Of a stretch of DNA of 64,000 bases, positions 45,888-56,943 are shown one piece after another. Location: positions 248,001 to 312,000 of the forward strand of contig NZ_AP017655.1 of assembly GCF_002355855.1 (NCBI RefSeq), written 5' to 3'. Under the pieces are notes generated by a model. The model did not search any database. It saw only the letters and a list, made by a program, of their open reading frames with translations, and was not told the DNA's origin. Each line of letters starts with the position of its first letter. Position 1 is the stretch's first letter. The position numbers and the translations under genes were made by a program. Source of the stretch: Sphingobium cloacae. Lineage in GTDB: Bacteria > Pseudomonadota > Alphaproteobacteria > Sphingomonadales > Sphingomonadaceae.

Positions 45888-46603
45888 TCCGCTTCCCCCT
45901 GCGCCGCGCCATCCTGGCCGGCGCCGTCGCCGCCTCGGCCGTCGCGCCCGTCGTCGCGCCCATGCCGGCCTACGCGCAGTTCGGCGGGATCGTCTATGAC
46001 CCGACCAACTACGCTTCCAACGTCTTGCAGGCGGCCCGCGCGCTCCAGCAGATCAACAACCAGATCACTCAAAACCAGAACCAGGCCACCAGCCTCATCA
46101 ACGAGGCGCGCAATCTCGCCAACCTGCCGTTCAGTTCGCTCCAGCAGTTGCAGCAACAGGTGCAGCGCACCCAGCAGCTTCTCGGGGAAGCGCAGCGCAT
46201 CGCCTATGATGTGCAGAACATCCAGCAGGCTTTCACCGACCGCTACAAGGGCACAGGCGTAACCGGCGATCATGCCCGGATGGTCGCCAACGCGAACGCC
46301 CGCTGGGAGGATAGCGTGGGCGCGCTGGAGGACGCGCTGCGCGTGCAGGCGGGCGTCGTCGGCAATATCGACGGCGCCCGCACCACGATGGACAGCCTGG
46401 TCTCGGCCAGCCAGTCGGCGACCGGCGCGCTCCAGGCGACGCAGGCGGGCAACCAGCTTCTCGCCCTGCAATCGCAGCAGCTCGCCGACCTTACCGCCGC
46501 CGTAGCGGCGCAGGGCCGGGCGCAGGCGCTCGAATCCGCGCGCAACGCCGCGATCGAAGCGGAGGCGCGCGAACGCTTCCGCCGCTTCCGCAACCGCGAT
46601 TGA
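45884..46603 (+). CDS. trbJ: Conjugal transfer protein TrbJ (VirB5-like)
   Basis: A 239-residue exported protein: signal peptide cut near A-Y-A-Q-F, then a long helical, Gln-rich coiled coil (N-N-Q-I-T-Q-N-Q-N-Q and Q-Q-L-Q-Q-Q-V-Q), typical of TrbJ, the minor pilus-tip component. Start overlaps trbE (ATGA). Confidence 0.92.
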   Translation: MIRFPLRRAILAGAVAASAVAPVVAPMPAYAQFGGIVYDPTNYASNVLQAARALQQINNQITQNQNQATSLINEARNLANLPFSSLQQLQQQVQRTQQLLGEAQRIAYDVQNIQQAFTDRYKGTGVTGDHARMVANANARWEDSVGALEDALRVQAGVVGNIDGARTTMDSLVSASQSATGALQATQAGNQLLALQSQQLADLTAAVAAQGRAQALESARNAAIEAEARERFRRFRNRD

Positions 46604-46604
46604 C

Positions 46605-46847
46605 ATGAGCCGCACCATGAAGATCGCTGGCGGCGCGGCGCTGGCCGGCATGATGATGACGGTGGCCGTCGTTTCGGCTTCCCGCCGTCCCGAACCGGCC
46701 GCGTCGCCGCCGGTAGCGCGCGAAAGCGCGCCCGACCCAATCACCGTCGATATGCGCCGCTGCCGGACGCTCACCATGCCCGACAGCGGATGCGAAGCCG
46801 CCTGGGAAGCGAAGCGCCGCCGCTTCTTCGGCAAGGACGAGCGGTGA
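46605..46847 (+). CDS. TrbK-alt, putative entry-exclusion lipoprotein-like protein
   Basis: An 80-residue protein with an N-terminal hydrophobic segment and a C-terminal C-R-T-L-T-M-P-D-S-G-C-E-A-A-W-E-A-K-R-R-R-F, where two cysteines likely bond. The same layout marks the TrbK-alt family sited between trbJ and trbL. Probably entry exclusion. One base precedes it after trbJ, and its stop overlaps trbL. Confidence 0.85.
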   Translation: MSRTMKIAGGAALAGMMMTVAVVSASRRPEPAASPPVARESAPDPITVDMRRCRTLTMPDSGCEAAWEAKRRRFFGKDER

Positions 46848-48154
46848 TGGACGACACAGGCATCATCGACACCTTCCTGGGCGTCTTCACCAGCTACATA
46901 GATTCAGGCTTCGGCTTGCTCGGCGGCGAGGTCGGTTTCCTGTCCACGACGCTCATTGCGATCGACGTGACGATCGCCGCCCTGTTCTGGGCCTGGGGCG
47001 CCGACGAGGATGTGATCCAGCGCCTCGTGAAGAAGACGCTCTACATCGGCGCCTTCGCTTTCATCATCGGCAATTTCCAGTCGCTTGCGACCATCGTGTT
47101 CGAGAGCTTCGCGGGGCTGGGGCTCAAGGCGAGTGGTGATGCCCTCAGCCTCGCGGAGTTCATGAAGCCGGGCAGCATCGCGGCGACCGGCCTCGACGCC
47201 GGAGCGCCGCTGCTCGACGCGACCGAGGACTTGATGGGGCCGGTCGGCCTGTTCGCCAACTTCGCGCAGATTCTGATTCTGCTCGTGGCCTGGCTGATCG
47301 TCGTCCTCGCCTTCTTCATCATCGCCGTGCAGGTCTTCATCGTCCTGATCGAGTTCAAACTGGTGACGCTCGCCGGCTTCGTGCTGCTGCCCTTCGCGTT
47401 TTTCAGCAAGACCGCCTTCATGGCCGAAAAGGTCTTGGGGCATATCGTCTCGACCGGAATCAAGGTGCTGGTCCTGGCCGTCATCACCGGGATCGGCACG
47501 ACCCTGTTCAGCCAGTTCACCGACACGCCCGTCGTGGTCGAGCCGGACATGGAACAGGTCATGGCGATCGCGCTCGCGGCATTGACATTGCTCGGCCTCG
47601 CCATCTTCGGCCCGTCGATCGCCAACGGCATCGTCTCGGGCGGCCCCGCGCTCGGCGCGGGCGCCGCGGCCGGGACCGCGCTCGCCGCGGGCGGTGCGCT
47701 GGTCGGAGGCGCCGCCGCCGCCCGTCTCGGCGCTGGCGCGGCGGCAGGCGCCATCGGCGGTGCGGCCAGGGGCGCAGCGTTCACGTCCGGCGCGGCATCG
47801 AGCGCCTATGCGCTGGGCTCGGCCGGCAAGACCGGCACGGCGGCCGTCGCCGGAGGCGCGGGCGGCATCGGCAGGGCGGCGGCCGGGGCCGCCATGTCGC
47901 CGCTGCGCAAGGCCGCTGCATCGCTCAAGGACAGCTATCGCTCGGGCGGCCGCGCTGCCGTCACCGCAACCGGGGACACGATCAGCGGCGGCGCCACACC
48001 GCCGTCGTCATCGCCCGATGGCCCGCCGGCCTGGGCCGCAGCCATGAAGCGCCGCCAGACCATGACCCACGGCGCCACCGTCGCCGCCCACACCCTGCGC
48101 GGTGGTGACGGCGGCGGCGGCGGCGCGTCGGTCGATCTCAGCCAGAAGGATTGA
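46847..48154 (+). CDS. trbL: Conjugal transfer protein TrbL (VirB6-like)
   Basis: A 435-residue polytopic inner-membrane channel protein: about six hydrophobic helices in the first 290 residues, with F-A-N-F-A-Q-I-L-I-L-L-V-A-W-L typical. The C-terminal third is Gly/Ala-rich and repeated, then polar, unusually low in complexity. The ATG at 46847 overlaps the trbK stop. Confidence 0.92.
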   Translation: MDDTGIIDTFLGVFTSYIDSGFGLLGGEVGFLSTTLIAIDVTIAALFWAWGADEDVIQRLVKKTLYIGAFAFIIGNFQSLATIVFESFAGLGLKASGDALSLAEFMKPGSIAATGLDAGAPLLDATEDLMGPVGLFANFAQILILLVAWLIVVLAFFIIAVQVFIVLIEFKLVTLAGFVLLPFAFFSKTAFMAEKVLGHIVSTGIKVLVLAVITGIGTTLFSQFTDTPVVVEPDMEQVMAIALAALTLLGLAIFGPSIANGIVSGGPALGAGAAAGTALAAGGALVGGAAAARLGAGAAAGAIGGAARGAAFTSGAASSAYALGSAGKTGTAAVAGGAGGIGRAAAGAAMSPLRKAAASLKDSYRSGGRAAVTATGDTISGGATPPSSSPDGPPAWAAAMKRRQTMTHGATVAAHTLRGGDGGGGGASVDLSQKD

Positions 48155-48160
48155 TCTGCA

Positions 48161-48840
48161 ATGTTCCGACGCCCCACTATCCGCTACGGCCAGACCCCCG
48201 AACCCGTCACCCCCTATCAGCGCGCCGCGCAGGTATGGGACGACCGCATGGGCTCCGCCCGCGTGCAGGCGAAGAACTGGCGCCTTGCCTTCTTCGGCGC
48301 GCTTGCCCTCTCGGGCGGGCTTGCCGCCGGCCTCGTGTGGCAATCGGCACGCGGCCATATCGTCCCCTGGGTTGTTCAGGTGGACAAGCTGGGCGAGGCG
48401 CAGGCGGTCGCACCGGCCGAAGCGAGCTACCGGCCGAGCGACCCGCAGATCGCGTTTCACCTGGCCCGCTTCATCGAGCAGGTCAGGAGCATACCGGCCG
48501 ATCCCATCATCGTCCGCCAGAACTGGCTGCGCGCCTACGACTTCACGACCGACAAGGGCGCGATGGCCTTGAACGACCACGCCCGCAACAACGACCCCTT
48601 TGCGCAAGTCGGCAAGGTGCAGGTCGCGGTGGACGTGTCGAGCGTGATCCGCGCCTCGGGCGACAGCTTCCGCGTCGCCTGGACCGAGCGCCACTATCAG
48701 GACGGCAGTCTCGCCGAGACGACCCGCTGGTCAGCGATCCTCACCATCGCCGTGCAGACCCCGCGCACCCCCGACGCGCTGCGCAAGAACCCGTTGGGGG
48801 TCTTCGTCAACGCCATCAACTGGAGCAAGGAACTGGCCCA

Positions 48841-48844
<4 letters not shown>
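48161..48844 (+). CDS. trbF: Conjugal transfer protein TrbF (VirB8-like)
   Basis: A 227-residue VirB8-type protein: cytoplasmic N-tail, one membrane helix (about 48-66) and a periplasmic NTF2-like domain with W-V-V-Q-V-D-K-L-G and F-I-E-Q-V-R-S-I-P-A-D. It links inner-membrane and outer-membrane parts of the channel. Its stop overlaps trbG. Confidence 0.92.
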
Positions 48845-49841
<997 letters not shown>

Positions 49842-49845
<4 letters not shown>

Positions 49846-51077
49846 GCGATCCCGCCGGCACGCCCGCACAACCCGTTCCGCAGCAGCCCGCACCGCAGGC
49901 AGCGCCGCAGCCTACGCCTGCCGATCCGCGCGTGTTCCAGCTTCGCGGTGATCCGCCGCGCGTCATGCGCCTGTCGAAGAAGGCGCTCGCCGCGCTCGGC
50001 GCTGCCGCCGGCCTCGGCATTGGCGGCGCGCTGCTCTACGCGCTCAATCCCGCCGACAAGGGTGAACGGCAGGAACTCTACGGCACCGAGAACAGGGCGG
50101 CGGCCGAAAACATCACGTCCGGCCCGAAGGACTATAGCCAGGTGCCGAAGCTTGGGGCGCCGCTCCCCGGCGACCTTGGGCGGCCGATCCTGTCGGCGCA
50201 GCAGCGCGGCGAGAACGTGGCCGTCCCACCTATGGGGGCCGGACAACCCGATCCCCGCGCGCAGGCGGCCGAAGCCGCCCGGCAGCGCGCCCAGCAGGAG
50301 CGCGACGCGGCCCGAACCGCCAGCCTGTTCCTCGGCGGCGCGACGAGCGGCACGGCCGCCGCACCGACGATCGGCGCCGCGCCGGATTCCCCCGTCCTTC
50401 TACAGCCGGATGGAACGGCGCCCCAGGGCGACCAGGCCGGCAAGCGCGCCTTCATGGCGCAGGCGTCCAACCAGCGCACGGTGAGCGTTGAGAGGCTGAC
50501 AGCGCCGGCATCGCCCAACATCGTGCAGGCCGGCAGCATCATCCCGGCCGCGCTTATCACCGGCGTCCGTTCCGATCTTCCGGGCCAGATCACCGCCCAG
50601 GTGACGCAGAATGTCTATGACAGCCCGACCGGGCGCATCCTGCTCATTCCCCAGGGCGCACGGCTGATCGGCGAATATGACTCCGAGATCGCCACCGGAC
50701 AGACCCGCGTGCTGCTCGCCTGGGACCGGCTGATATTGCCGGACGGCCGCTCGATCGTTCTCGAGCGCCAGCCCGGCGCCGATCCGGCCGGTTTCGCGGG
50801 GCTACAGGACCGCGTGAACCAGCATTGGGGCAATATGCTGAAAGCCGCCGCCATCTCGACCTTGCTCGGCATGGGGACCGAGCTGGCCGCCGACAGCGAC
50901 GACGATCTCATTCGCGCCCTGCGCCGGGGCACGCAGGACACCATCAATCAGACCGGCCAGCAGATCGTGCGCCGCCAGCTCAATGTGCAGCCGACGCTCA
51001 CCATCCGGCCGGGCCATCCCTTGCGCGTGGTCATCACCCGCGATCTCGTGCTTGAACCGATCGGAGCGACACGATGA
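49842..51077 (+). CDS. trbI: Conjugal transfer protein TrbI (VirB10-like)
   Basis: A 411-residue VirB10-type protein: Pro/Gln-rich start, one membrane helix (about 48-68), a disordered periplasmic linker, and the C-terminal beta-barrel domain with I-L-L-I-P-Q-G-A-R-L-I-G-E-Y and R-L-I-L-P-D-G-R-S-I. It spans the envelope and senses ATPase activity. GTG start overlaps trbG. Confidence 0.92.
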
Positions 51078-51316
51078 CGAAATTGAAGCTGGGGCCGCTG
51101 GCCGACGACCGCCCGGTCAAGATAAGCGTGGAGCTGCCCGCCGCCGTCCACCGCGACTTGCAAGCCTATGCCGCCGTGCTCGCCGCCGAGACCCGGCAAC
51201 AGCCCGTCGCCCTGGAGAAGCTGGTCGCGCCCATGCTCGCCCGCTTCATGGCGACCGATCGGGCGTTTGCGAAGGCGCAGCGCCAGGGTCAGGGAATATC
51301 GAAGGCAAGCCCGTAG
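51074..51316 (+). CDS. DUF2274 small protein
   Basis: An 80-residue protein found at the end of trb operons in this backbone: K-L-K-L-G-P-L-A-D-D-R-P-V-K-I-S-V-E-L-P-A-A-V-H-R-D-L, a ribbon-helix-helix-like start. Overlaps trbI (ATGA). Its last 28 bases overlap the tail of the convergent LysR gene. Function unknown. Confidence 0.85.
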   Translation: MTKLKLGPLADDRPVKISVELPAAVHRDLQAYAAVLAAETRQQPVALEKLVAPMLARFMATDRAFAKAQRQGQGISKASP

Positions 51317-52203
51317 CGGTCGCGCACGAAGGCGAGGAACCGCCGTAGCGCGGGATTGCCGTTGTCCTTCCGCCAATATCCCGAAAAGGCGATCATCACC
51401 GGCCCCTGCTCGCCATGCACCGGCCGATAGACCACATCGGGATAGCGGGCGCCGGTCCCGCCTTCGCAGACGACCGAGAGGCCGAGCCCGCCGCCCAGCA
51501 CGCTCAGGATGCCCTCTCGGCTGACCTGGTGCATCCTGATGTCCGGCTGCATCCCCGACACCGCCAAACGGCCCAGCAGCATGTCGCGGATTTCCGGGCC
51601 GGGATCGCTGGCGGGCAGCAGGAATCGCTCGCCGCGCAGATCGGTCCAATGGATGATTTCGCGCTCGGCGAGCCTATGGCTGGCTGGCAGGGCCACCAGC
51701 ACGCGCTCGCTCCAGAAGGATTCGCGCCGAATGTCGTTGCGTGCCATTTCGCCCACGAGGATCGCAATGTCGATCTCGCCCTTGTCCAGACCGGCGAGCA
51801 GCGTCCCCCGGGCGGCTTCCACCCCGTCCAGATCGACATCGGGGTGAGCACCACGCCAGCATAGGATTGTCGACCGCAGCTTGCCCGCGGATATGGCGCT
51901 GTTGTGCCCGACCATGAGCCCACCGGCGCGGCCCTGACTCGCCGCGCGCATGGTCGCTACCAGCTTGTCGGCGCTGTCGATCATTGGCCGGGCGTTGCGG
52001 ATGAACTGTGCGCCCGCAATCGTCATAGTAACCCCCGCGCGGGAGCGCTCGAATATCTTGACCCCGACCACTCGTTCCAGTTTGAGGATATTCCTGCTAA
52101 GTGTCGATTGCTCGACTTCCAGTGCTCGCGCAGCGCGATAAAGACTGCCATGATCGGCCGCCGCGATGGCATAGCGAAGCTGGCGTATGTCAAAGGGCAA
52201 CAC
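51289..52203 (-). CDS. LysR-family transcriptional regulator
   Basis: A 304-residue LTTR. HTH: F-D-I-R-Q-L-R-Y-A-I-A-A-A-D-H-G-S-L-Y-R-A-A-R-A-L-E-V-E-Q-S-T-L-S-R-x-I. An effector-binding domain follows. It reads toward the trb operon and overlaps DUF2274 by 28 bases tail to tail, a layout repeated in relatives of this ICE. Its target is not visible; divergent genes upstream (52,210 onward) are a remnant. Confidence 0.88.
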   Translation of the reverse strand: MLPFDIRQLRYAIAAADHGSLYRAARALEVEQSTLSRNILKLERVVGVKIFERSRAGVTMTIAGAQFIRNARPMIDSADKLVATMRAASQGRAGGLMVGHNSAISAGKLRSTILCWRGAHPDVDLDGVEAARGTLLAGLDKGEIDIAILVGEMARNDIRRESFWSERVLVALPASHRLAEREIIHWTDLRGERFLLPASDPGPEIRDMLLGRLAVSGMQPDIRMHQVSREGILSVLGGGLGLSVVCEGGTGARYPDVVYRPVHGEQGPVMIAFSGYWRKDNGNPALRRFLAFVRDRYGLAFDIP

Positions 52204-52209
52204 TTCTAC

Positions 52210-52641
52210 TCAATTTGACCGCAGCAATTCTGCCCTTGCAACTTCAAGGTCGCGACGGAGCGCACCATTCCAATGTAGTTGCGCGACGATCGAGGCGTCG
52301 GCGAAACGTCTACCTTCGACCACCCTCAGATTGTGGATGTCGCAGATATAGAGGTTGTCCCTATGGGCCCGGCCGCGTTCGAAGATTTGCGTTGCCCGGT
52401 CGGGGACCAGTGCCACCAGTACCAGCGGTTCATCGATGACTACGGGCGCGACAACCATAGGATGCAGATGCCTGTATTCAGAAAGCGCGTCGTGTGTCCT
52501 GGCCTCGCGATCATAGGGCATAAGCGTGTGGGGCGGCTCCAACTCCTCGCACACCCAGACGACACGTTCGGATTGGGAACAGGCGACACGGTGAACAGTG
52601 GTCACGAACGTCATCCTACAGCCCGTAAGGGCAATATCCAC
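52210..52641 (-). pseudogene. Glutathione S-transferase N-terminal remnant
   Basis: Its frame of about 143 codons opens T-T-V-H-R-x-x-x-S-Q-S-E-R-V-V-W-V-C-E-E-L and goes on to E-Y-R-x-L-H-P-M-V-V-A-P-V-V-I-D, like a GST thioredoxin-fold domain. After about residue 70 the match stops: the E-S-G/S-x-A-I motif and the helical domain are missing and the remaining text is unrelated. Treated as a truncated or fused relic at the ICE edge. Confidence 0.5.
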
Positions 52642-52666
52642 GAACAGAAACCATCGGCGGCGGCGC

Positions 52667-54208
52667 CTAGTGGCCGCCGCTCATATCGAGCGGTCCTTTA
52701 GGCTTCGGCACCAGCCAGATCAGCATGGCAGCGAATGCGAAACAGATGGCAAGCATCGCGAACATGTCGAGCGTCGCAAGCATGGTGCTTTGGCCCTGGA
52801 CCATGCCGGTAAGCATGGCGGTTGCGGCTTCCTGCGAGGTTCCGTCGGCCATCATCGTGTCCAGCGTGGCGCGATCCTGCGTCATGGCGCCGACCAGCTC
52901 CGCCTGATTTTCTCGTCCTGCATTGTTCCAGCCGGTTTGCACGAGGGCTGCGGCAAAGGCGCCGGCGACGGTGCGCATGAAGTTGGAGATGCCCGCGGCA
53001 TCGGCCTGTTCGTGGTTCTCGACGCTGGAGATGCACAAGCCCGTCACGGGGATGAAGAACATCATCAGAAACGGCCCCGTCAGTAGCATGGGCCAGGCCA
53101 TCTGGCCGAAGGTGATGTCAGGGGTGAAGCCGGTTCGCCAGGCAGCGATGGCGCCAAGCCCCATGACGCCGACGAACACGATAAGGCGCGGATCGATCTT
53201 CTCGGCCGCCTTGCCGATGAGCGGTGAGGAGAACACGGCCAGGATACCCATGATGCCGGTCGCGTAACCGGCCCATGTCGCGGTATAGCCCATATTCTGC
53301 TGAAGCCAGAGCGGGATGAGCACGACCGTGGCGAAGAACGCGCCGAACGCCGCCGAATAAGTCAGCGATGCCGCGACGAAGCCGCGATGCCGGAACACCC
53401 GCAGGTTAACGATCGGTTCCTTCTCGGTGAGTTCCCAGATTAGGAAGGCGACAAAGCCGATCGCGGCGACGACGGCCAGCAGGCGAACCTCGGCGGACGC
53501 GAACCAATCGAGGTTGCGTCCCTCATCGAGCATGATCTGCAGCGCGCCGACCCAGACGATGAGGAGGCCCAGCCCGACGCCGTCCACCTTCGCTTTCGCG
53601 ACAGGGTCGGGTTGACCGCGCATCAGGTAGATGAGGCCCAGACCGCCTGCGAAGGCCAGGGGCACATTGATGAAGAAGATCCACTCCCAGCCGATATTGT
53701 CCGAGATGATCCCGCCGAGGATCGGCCCGGCGATCGGCGCGACCGTAGTGGTCATCGCCCAGATGATGGTGCCGACCGTGGCCTTCTCAGGCGGGAAGAT
53801 GCGCAGCAGGAGGGTGAGCGACAAGGGAATGATCGTGCCGCCGGCAAGGCCCAGCAGCACGCGCCCGGCGATCAGCATGCCCAGCGTGGGGGACAGGCCG
53901 CACAATATGGAGATCGCTCCGAACGCAATGTAAGAGGTGATGAACACTCGCAGGCCACCGAACCTTCGGGCCAGAAAACCTGTCAGAGGCACGGTGATGG
54001 CCTCGGCCACCGCATAGGATGTGATGACCCAGGTCGCCTGTGACGGCGATACGCCCAGCGATCCGGCGATGGTGGGGATGGAGACATTTGCGATCGTCGT
54101 GTCGAGCACGACGAGGAAATTGCCGAGACCGATGATGATCGCGGCCAGGATCAGCTTCGCGCCGGTCATGGGCCGGATGACGGGTCCGTCGCTTGCGGCG
54201 CTGGCCAT
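52667..54208 (-). CDS. DHA2-family MFS multidrug efflux protein (EmrB-like)
   Basis: A 513-residue drug/H+ antiporter with 14 predicted helices. Family marks: L-D-T-T-I-A-N-V-S-I-P-T-I-A-G-S-L near helix 1, S-Q-A-T-W-V-I-T-S-Y, G-R-V-L-L-G-L-A-G-G and the N-V-P-L-A-F loop. It sits last in an operon with the membrane-fusion and outer-membrane genes, and would pump drugs or hydrophobic acids through an EmrA-TolC-like path. Confidence 0.93.
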   Translation of the reverse strand: MASAASDGPVIRPMTGAKLILAAIIIGLGNFLVVLDTTIANVSIPTIAGSLGVSPSQATWVITSYAVAEAITVPLTGFLARRFGGLRVFITSYIAFGAISILCGLSPTLGMLIAGRVLLGLAGGTIIPLSLTLLLRIFPPEKATVGTIIWAMTTTVAPIAGPILGGIISDNIGWEWIFFINVPLAFAGGLGLIYLMRGQPDPVAKAKVDGVGLGLLIVWVGALQIMLDEGRNLDWFASAEVRLLAVVAAIGFVAFLIWELTEKEPIVNLRVFRHRGFVAASLTYSAAFGAFFATVVLIPLWLQQNMGYTATWAGYATGIMGILAVFSSPLIGKAAEKIDPRLIVFVGVMGLGAIAAWRTGFTPDITFGQMAWPMLLTGPFLMMFFIPVTGLCISSVENHEQADAAGISNFMRTVAGAFAAALVQTGWNNAGRENQAELVGAMTQDRATLDTMMADGTSQEAATAMLTGMVQGQSTMLATLDMFAMLAICFAFAAMLIWLVPKPKGPLDMSGGH

Positions 54209-54226
54209 GAGACTTGCCCCCGAGGA

Positions 54227-55393
54227 TCAGTTGGAGACGTCGACGCGCGCGGTCATCGACAGGCCGACCTGCAGCGGATGCTCGGCAAGCTGCTTCGGGT
54301 CGAGCCTGATCCGCACCGGCAGGCGCTGGACCACCTTGATCCAGTTGCCGGTAGCGTTCTGAGCCGGGACAACGGCGAAGGCCGAGCCGGTCCCGCCAGA
54401 GAAGCCGACGACAGTGCCGCGATACTCGACCTTGCCGCCGTAAAGGTCGGAGGTGAGTGTCACGCTCTGTCCGGGGCGGACCTTCTCAAGCTGCACTTCC
54501 TTGAAGTTGGCATCGACATAGGCGGCATGCGTCGGCACGATCAGCATCAGCATGGCGCCAGCCTGTACCCTTTGCCCCGGCTGCACCTGACGGCGCGACA
54601 CCACACCGTCGATCGGCGCGCGGATTACCATTCGATCGAGGTTCAGCCGGGCCTGATCGCGCGCCGCCCGCGCGGCGAGCACTTCGGGATGCGTTCCGGG
54701 CGTGGTGTTGTCGATCAGGACGCGGTTGGCGTTGCGCGTGCCGATTGCCGCGGTCCGGTTGGCAGCAGCCTGCGCGCGTTCGGCTTCGGCGGCCTTGAGA
54801 TTGGCAGAGGCAGTGCTGAGCGCATTGCGCGCGCTGCTCAGCTCTTCACCGGAGACGGAACCGGATGAAGCCAGTGCTTCGCGCCGTTCGAGGTCGATCC
54901 GCGCACGATCAAGATCGGCGCGGGCGGAGGCAAGCTGGGCATCGGCGCGGGCCTGATCGGCGACGCGGGCCTCGACCTGCGCCCCGAGACCGCCATCGGT
55001 GGCGACGAGCCCGCGCACGCGGCGCTCGGTCAGCGCCAGTTCCGCCTCGGCACGGGCGAGCGCGATTCTGGCATCGGTATCGTCGAGACGCACTAGGATG
55101 TCGCCGCGCTTCACCGGCACGGTATCCTCAGCGAGAACCTCCAGCACCGGCCCGCCGACCAGCGGTGTCACCTGCGCGACATTGGCGCCGACATAGGCGT
55201 TGTCGGTCGTCACATGGCGCGAGGCGATGAAATAGTCATAGGCCCAGTAGCCACCGCTGAGGATCAGCACGGCCGCGCCAAGGCCCAGAAACAGGCGTTT
55301 GCGCTTGTTCGTGCGCGTGGTTGCGTCGTCAGGGCTGTTATCGTCGAGAGGAAGGTTGGCATCCTGTTCGGCGGCAATGGTATCGCTGGACAT
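54227..55393 (-). CDS. HlyD-family membrane fusion protein (EmrA-like)
   Basis: A 388-residue periplasmic adaptor: one N-terminal membrane helix (about 32-52), then V-T-T-D-N-A-Y-V-G-A-N-V-A-Q-V-T-P-L-V-G-G-P-V, a long coiled-coil hairpin, and the barrel domain with V-R-P-G-Q-S-V-T-L-T-S-D. It links the EmrB-like pump to the outer-membrane channel, and lies 18 bases ahead of the pump gene. Confidence 0.93.
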   Translation of the reverse strand: MSSDTIAAEQDANLPLDDNSPDDATTRTNKRKRLFLGLGAAVLILSGGYWAYDYFIASRHVTTDNAYVGANVAQVTPLVGGPVLEVLAEDTVPVKRGDILVRLDDTDARIALARAEAELALTERRVRGLVATDGGLGAQVEARVADQARADAQLASARADLDRARIDLERREALASSGSVSGEELSSARNALSTASANLKAAEAERAQAAANRTAAIGTRNANRVLIDNTTPGTHPEVLAARAARDQARLNLDRMVIRAPIDGVVSRRQVQPGQRVQAGAMLMLIVPTHAAYVDANFKEVQLEKVRPGQSVTLTSDLYGGKVEYRGTVVGFSGGTGSAFAVVPAQNATGNWIKVVQRLPVRIRLDPKQLAEHPLQVGLSMTARVDVSN

Positions 55394-55406
55394 AAGGTCT
55401 TATCCT

Positions 55407-56846
55407 TCAGGAACGGAAGCCGCCGCCGAGCGCGCGGACAAGCGCGACATCGAGAGCGAAGGCACGGGTTTGCAGGGCGGCAACGGTCCGCCGGGTCGCG
55501 ATCAACGCGTCTTCGGCCGCCAGCACATCGAGCGAGGTGGCAAGGCCGCCGCGATAGCGGTTGTTGGCGACGGTCCAGGCGGCATCGGCGGCGCGCTCGG
55601 CTTCCTGCGCCCGATCGAGACGTTCACCCAATGCCTTCACGCTTGCCGTGGCATCGGCCACTTCGCGTAGCGCCTGGACGAGCGCGCCGTCATATTGGGC
55701 GACTGCCGCCTGATAGTCGGCTTCCGCGCCGCGCAGACGGCCACGCAGGCGACCGCCGTCGAAGATTGGCAGGCTGATCGCGGGTCCGACCGTGCCAAAC
55801 TCCGATCCGCTCTTAAAGACATTGTCGAGTCCCAGCGCCTGGAGACCGATCAGCCCGGCAAGGTTGACATTGGGATAGAAGGACGCGCGTGCTTCCTTGA
55901 TCCGGCTTGCGGCCGCCTCGCTGCGCATCCGCGCGGCGATGATGTCGGGCCGGCGTCCGATAAGCTCGGCCGGCAGGTTGGCGGGAAGCCCGAAGCTGTC
56001 ACGCGCAATGGGAGCCGGACGGGCAATGGCAAGGCCGCGATCGGGCCCCGCGCCGAGCAGCGCGGCGATGCGATGCCGGGTGAGCACGAGCGATTCGTCG
56101 AGCGCGGCAAGGTCGCCCTGCGCCGTCGCCAGCGCGGAGCGCGCGCGTTGCACCGCGCCGTCATTCTCCAACCCTTGCGCCTTGCGCCCATCCATCAGGT
56201 CCAGCGTCCGGGCGCGGACCTCTACAGCCTTGCGGGCGGCGTCCTGCTCCGCATGGAGCGCGGCCAGATCGGCATAAGTGCTGGCGATGCCGGCAGAGAC
56301 GGCCAAACGCGCGGCGGCCGCTTCGGCCTCTGCCGCAGCCGCTTCGGACCGGGCAGCGGCCAATGCGGAGCTGTTGCGGCCCCAGAAATCGAGCTCCCAG
56401 TCGAGACGCGCCGTCACAAGGCCATAGTCGGGCCAGCCTTGGGGTGCGAACTCGCGCGGGAAGAGATAGTTGTAGCTCTGCTTGGTCGCGCCGCCTTCCG
56501 CGCCAACGTTCAATGTCGGCAGCAGACGGCTTTGCGTCTCGCGGATCATGGCTTCGGCGCGGGCGAAACGTGCCTGTGCCACACGCAGATCGGTCGCTCC
56601 GGCAAGACCTTCCTCGATCAGCGCGATCAACTGGGGATCACCAAAGCCATCCCACCAGCGATCGGACGGCCAGTCAGCAACCGGGGTCGTGAGGCTGCTG
56701 GTGCTTTCAAAGCGATCGGGAGACGAGATTGCGGCAAGCTCTGCCCGCTCAGGGAGCGTGGCGCAGCCGGACAATGCGATCGCGGAGGCCAACGCGACAA
56801 TCCGCCAACCAAACCGCTTCGAGAATGTTGAATGAGGCGAATCCAT
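55407..56846 (-). CDS. NodT/TolC-type outer membrane efflux lipoprotein
   Basis: About 479 residues. A lipobox L-S-G-C near residue 25 and two OEP repeats make it a CusC/OprM-like channel, with S-F-G-L-P-A-N-L-P-A-E-L-I-G-R-R-P-D-I as the second-repeat signature. It is the first gene of the efflux operon and faces the divergent tetR; the ATG at 56846 is preferred. Two similar operator half-motifs lie between the starts. Confidence 0.92.
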   Translation of the reverse strand: MDSPHSTFSKRFGWRIVALASAIALSGCATLPERAELAAISSPDRFESTSSLTTPVADWPSDRWWDGFGDPQLIALIEEGLAGATDLRVAQARFARAEAMIRETQSRLLPTLNVGAEGGATKQSYNYLFPREFAPQGWPDYGLVTARLDWELDFWGRNSSALAAARSEAAAAEAEAAAARLAVSAGIASTYADLAALHAEQDAARKAVEVRARTLDLMDGRKAQGLENDGAVQRARSALATAQGDLAALDESLVLTRHRIAALLGAGPDRGLAIARPAPIARDSFGLPANLPAELIGRRPDIIAARMRSEAAASRIKEARASFYPNVNLAGLIGLQALGLDNVFKSGSEFGTVGPAISLPIFDGGRLRGRLRGAEADYQAAVAQYDGALVQALREVADATASVKALGERLDRAQEAERAADAAWTVANNRYRGGLATSLDVLAAEDALIATRRTVAALQTRAFALDVALVRALGGGFRS

Positions 56847-56855
56847 AGCACACCT

Positions 56856-56928
56856 AAAACCATACAGTATCGTCATTTATGAGCCCGCGCTTGTGTTCGT
56901 CAATCGAAAACCGTACAGGTATGTACGA
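56856..56928. promoter_or_regulatory. Operator region between efflux operon and tetR
   Basis: Two direct copies of AAAACC(A/G)TACAG-TAT lie at 56856-56870 and 56907-56922. The second continues to an inverted repeat CGTAC-N6-GTACG ending at 56927. They flank both divergent starts, the place where a TetR repressor would control pump genes and itself. Confidence 0.6.
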
Positions 56929-56943
56929 GAAAGGATTTTGCGC

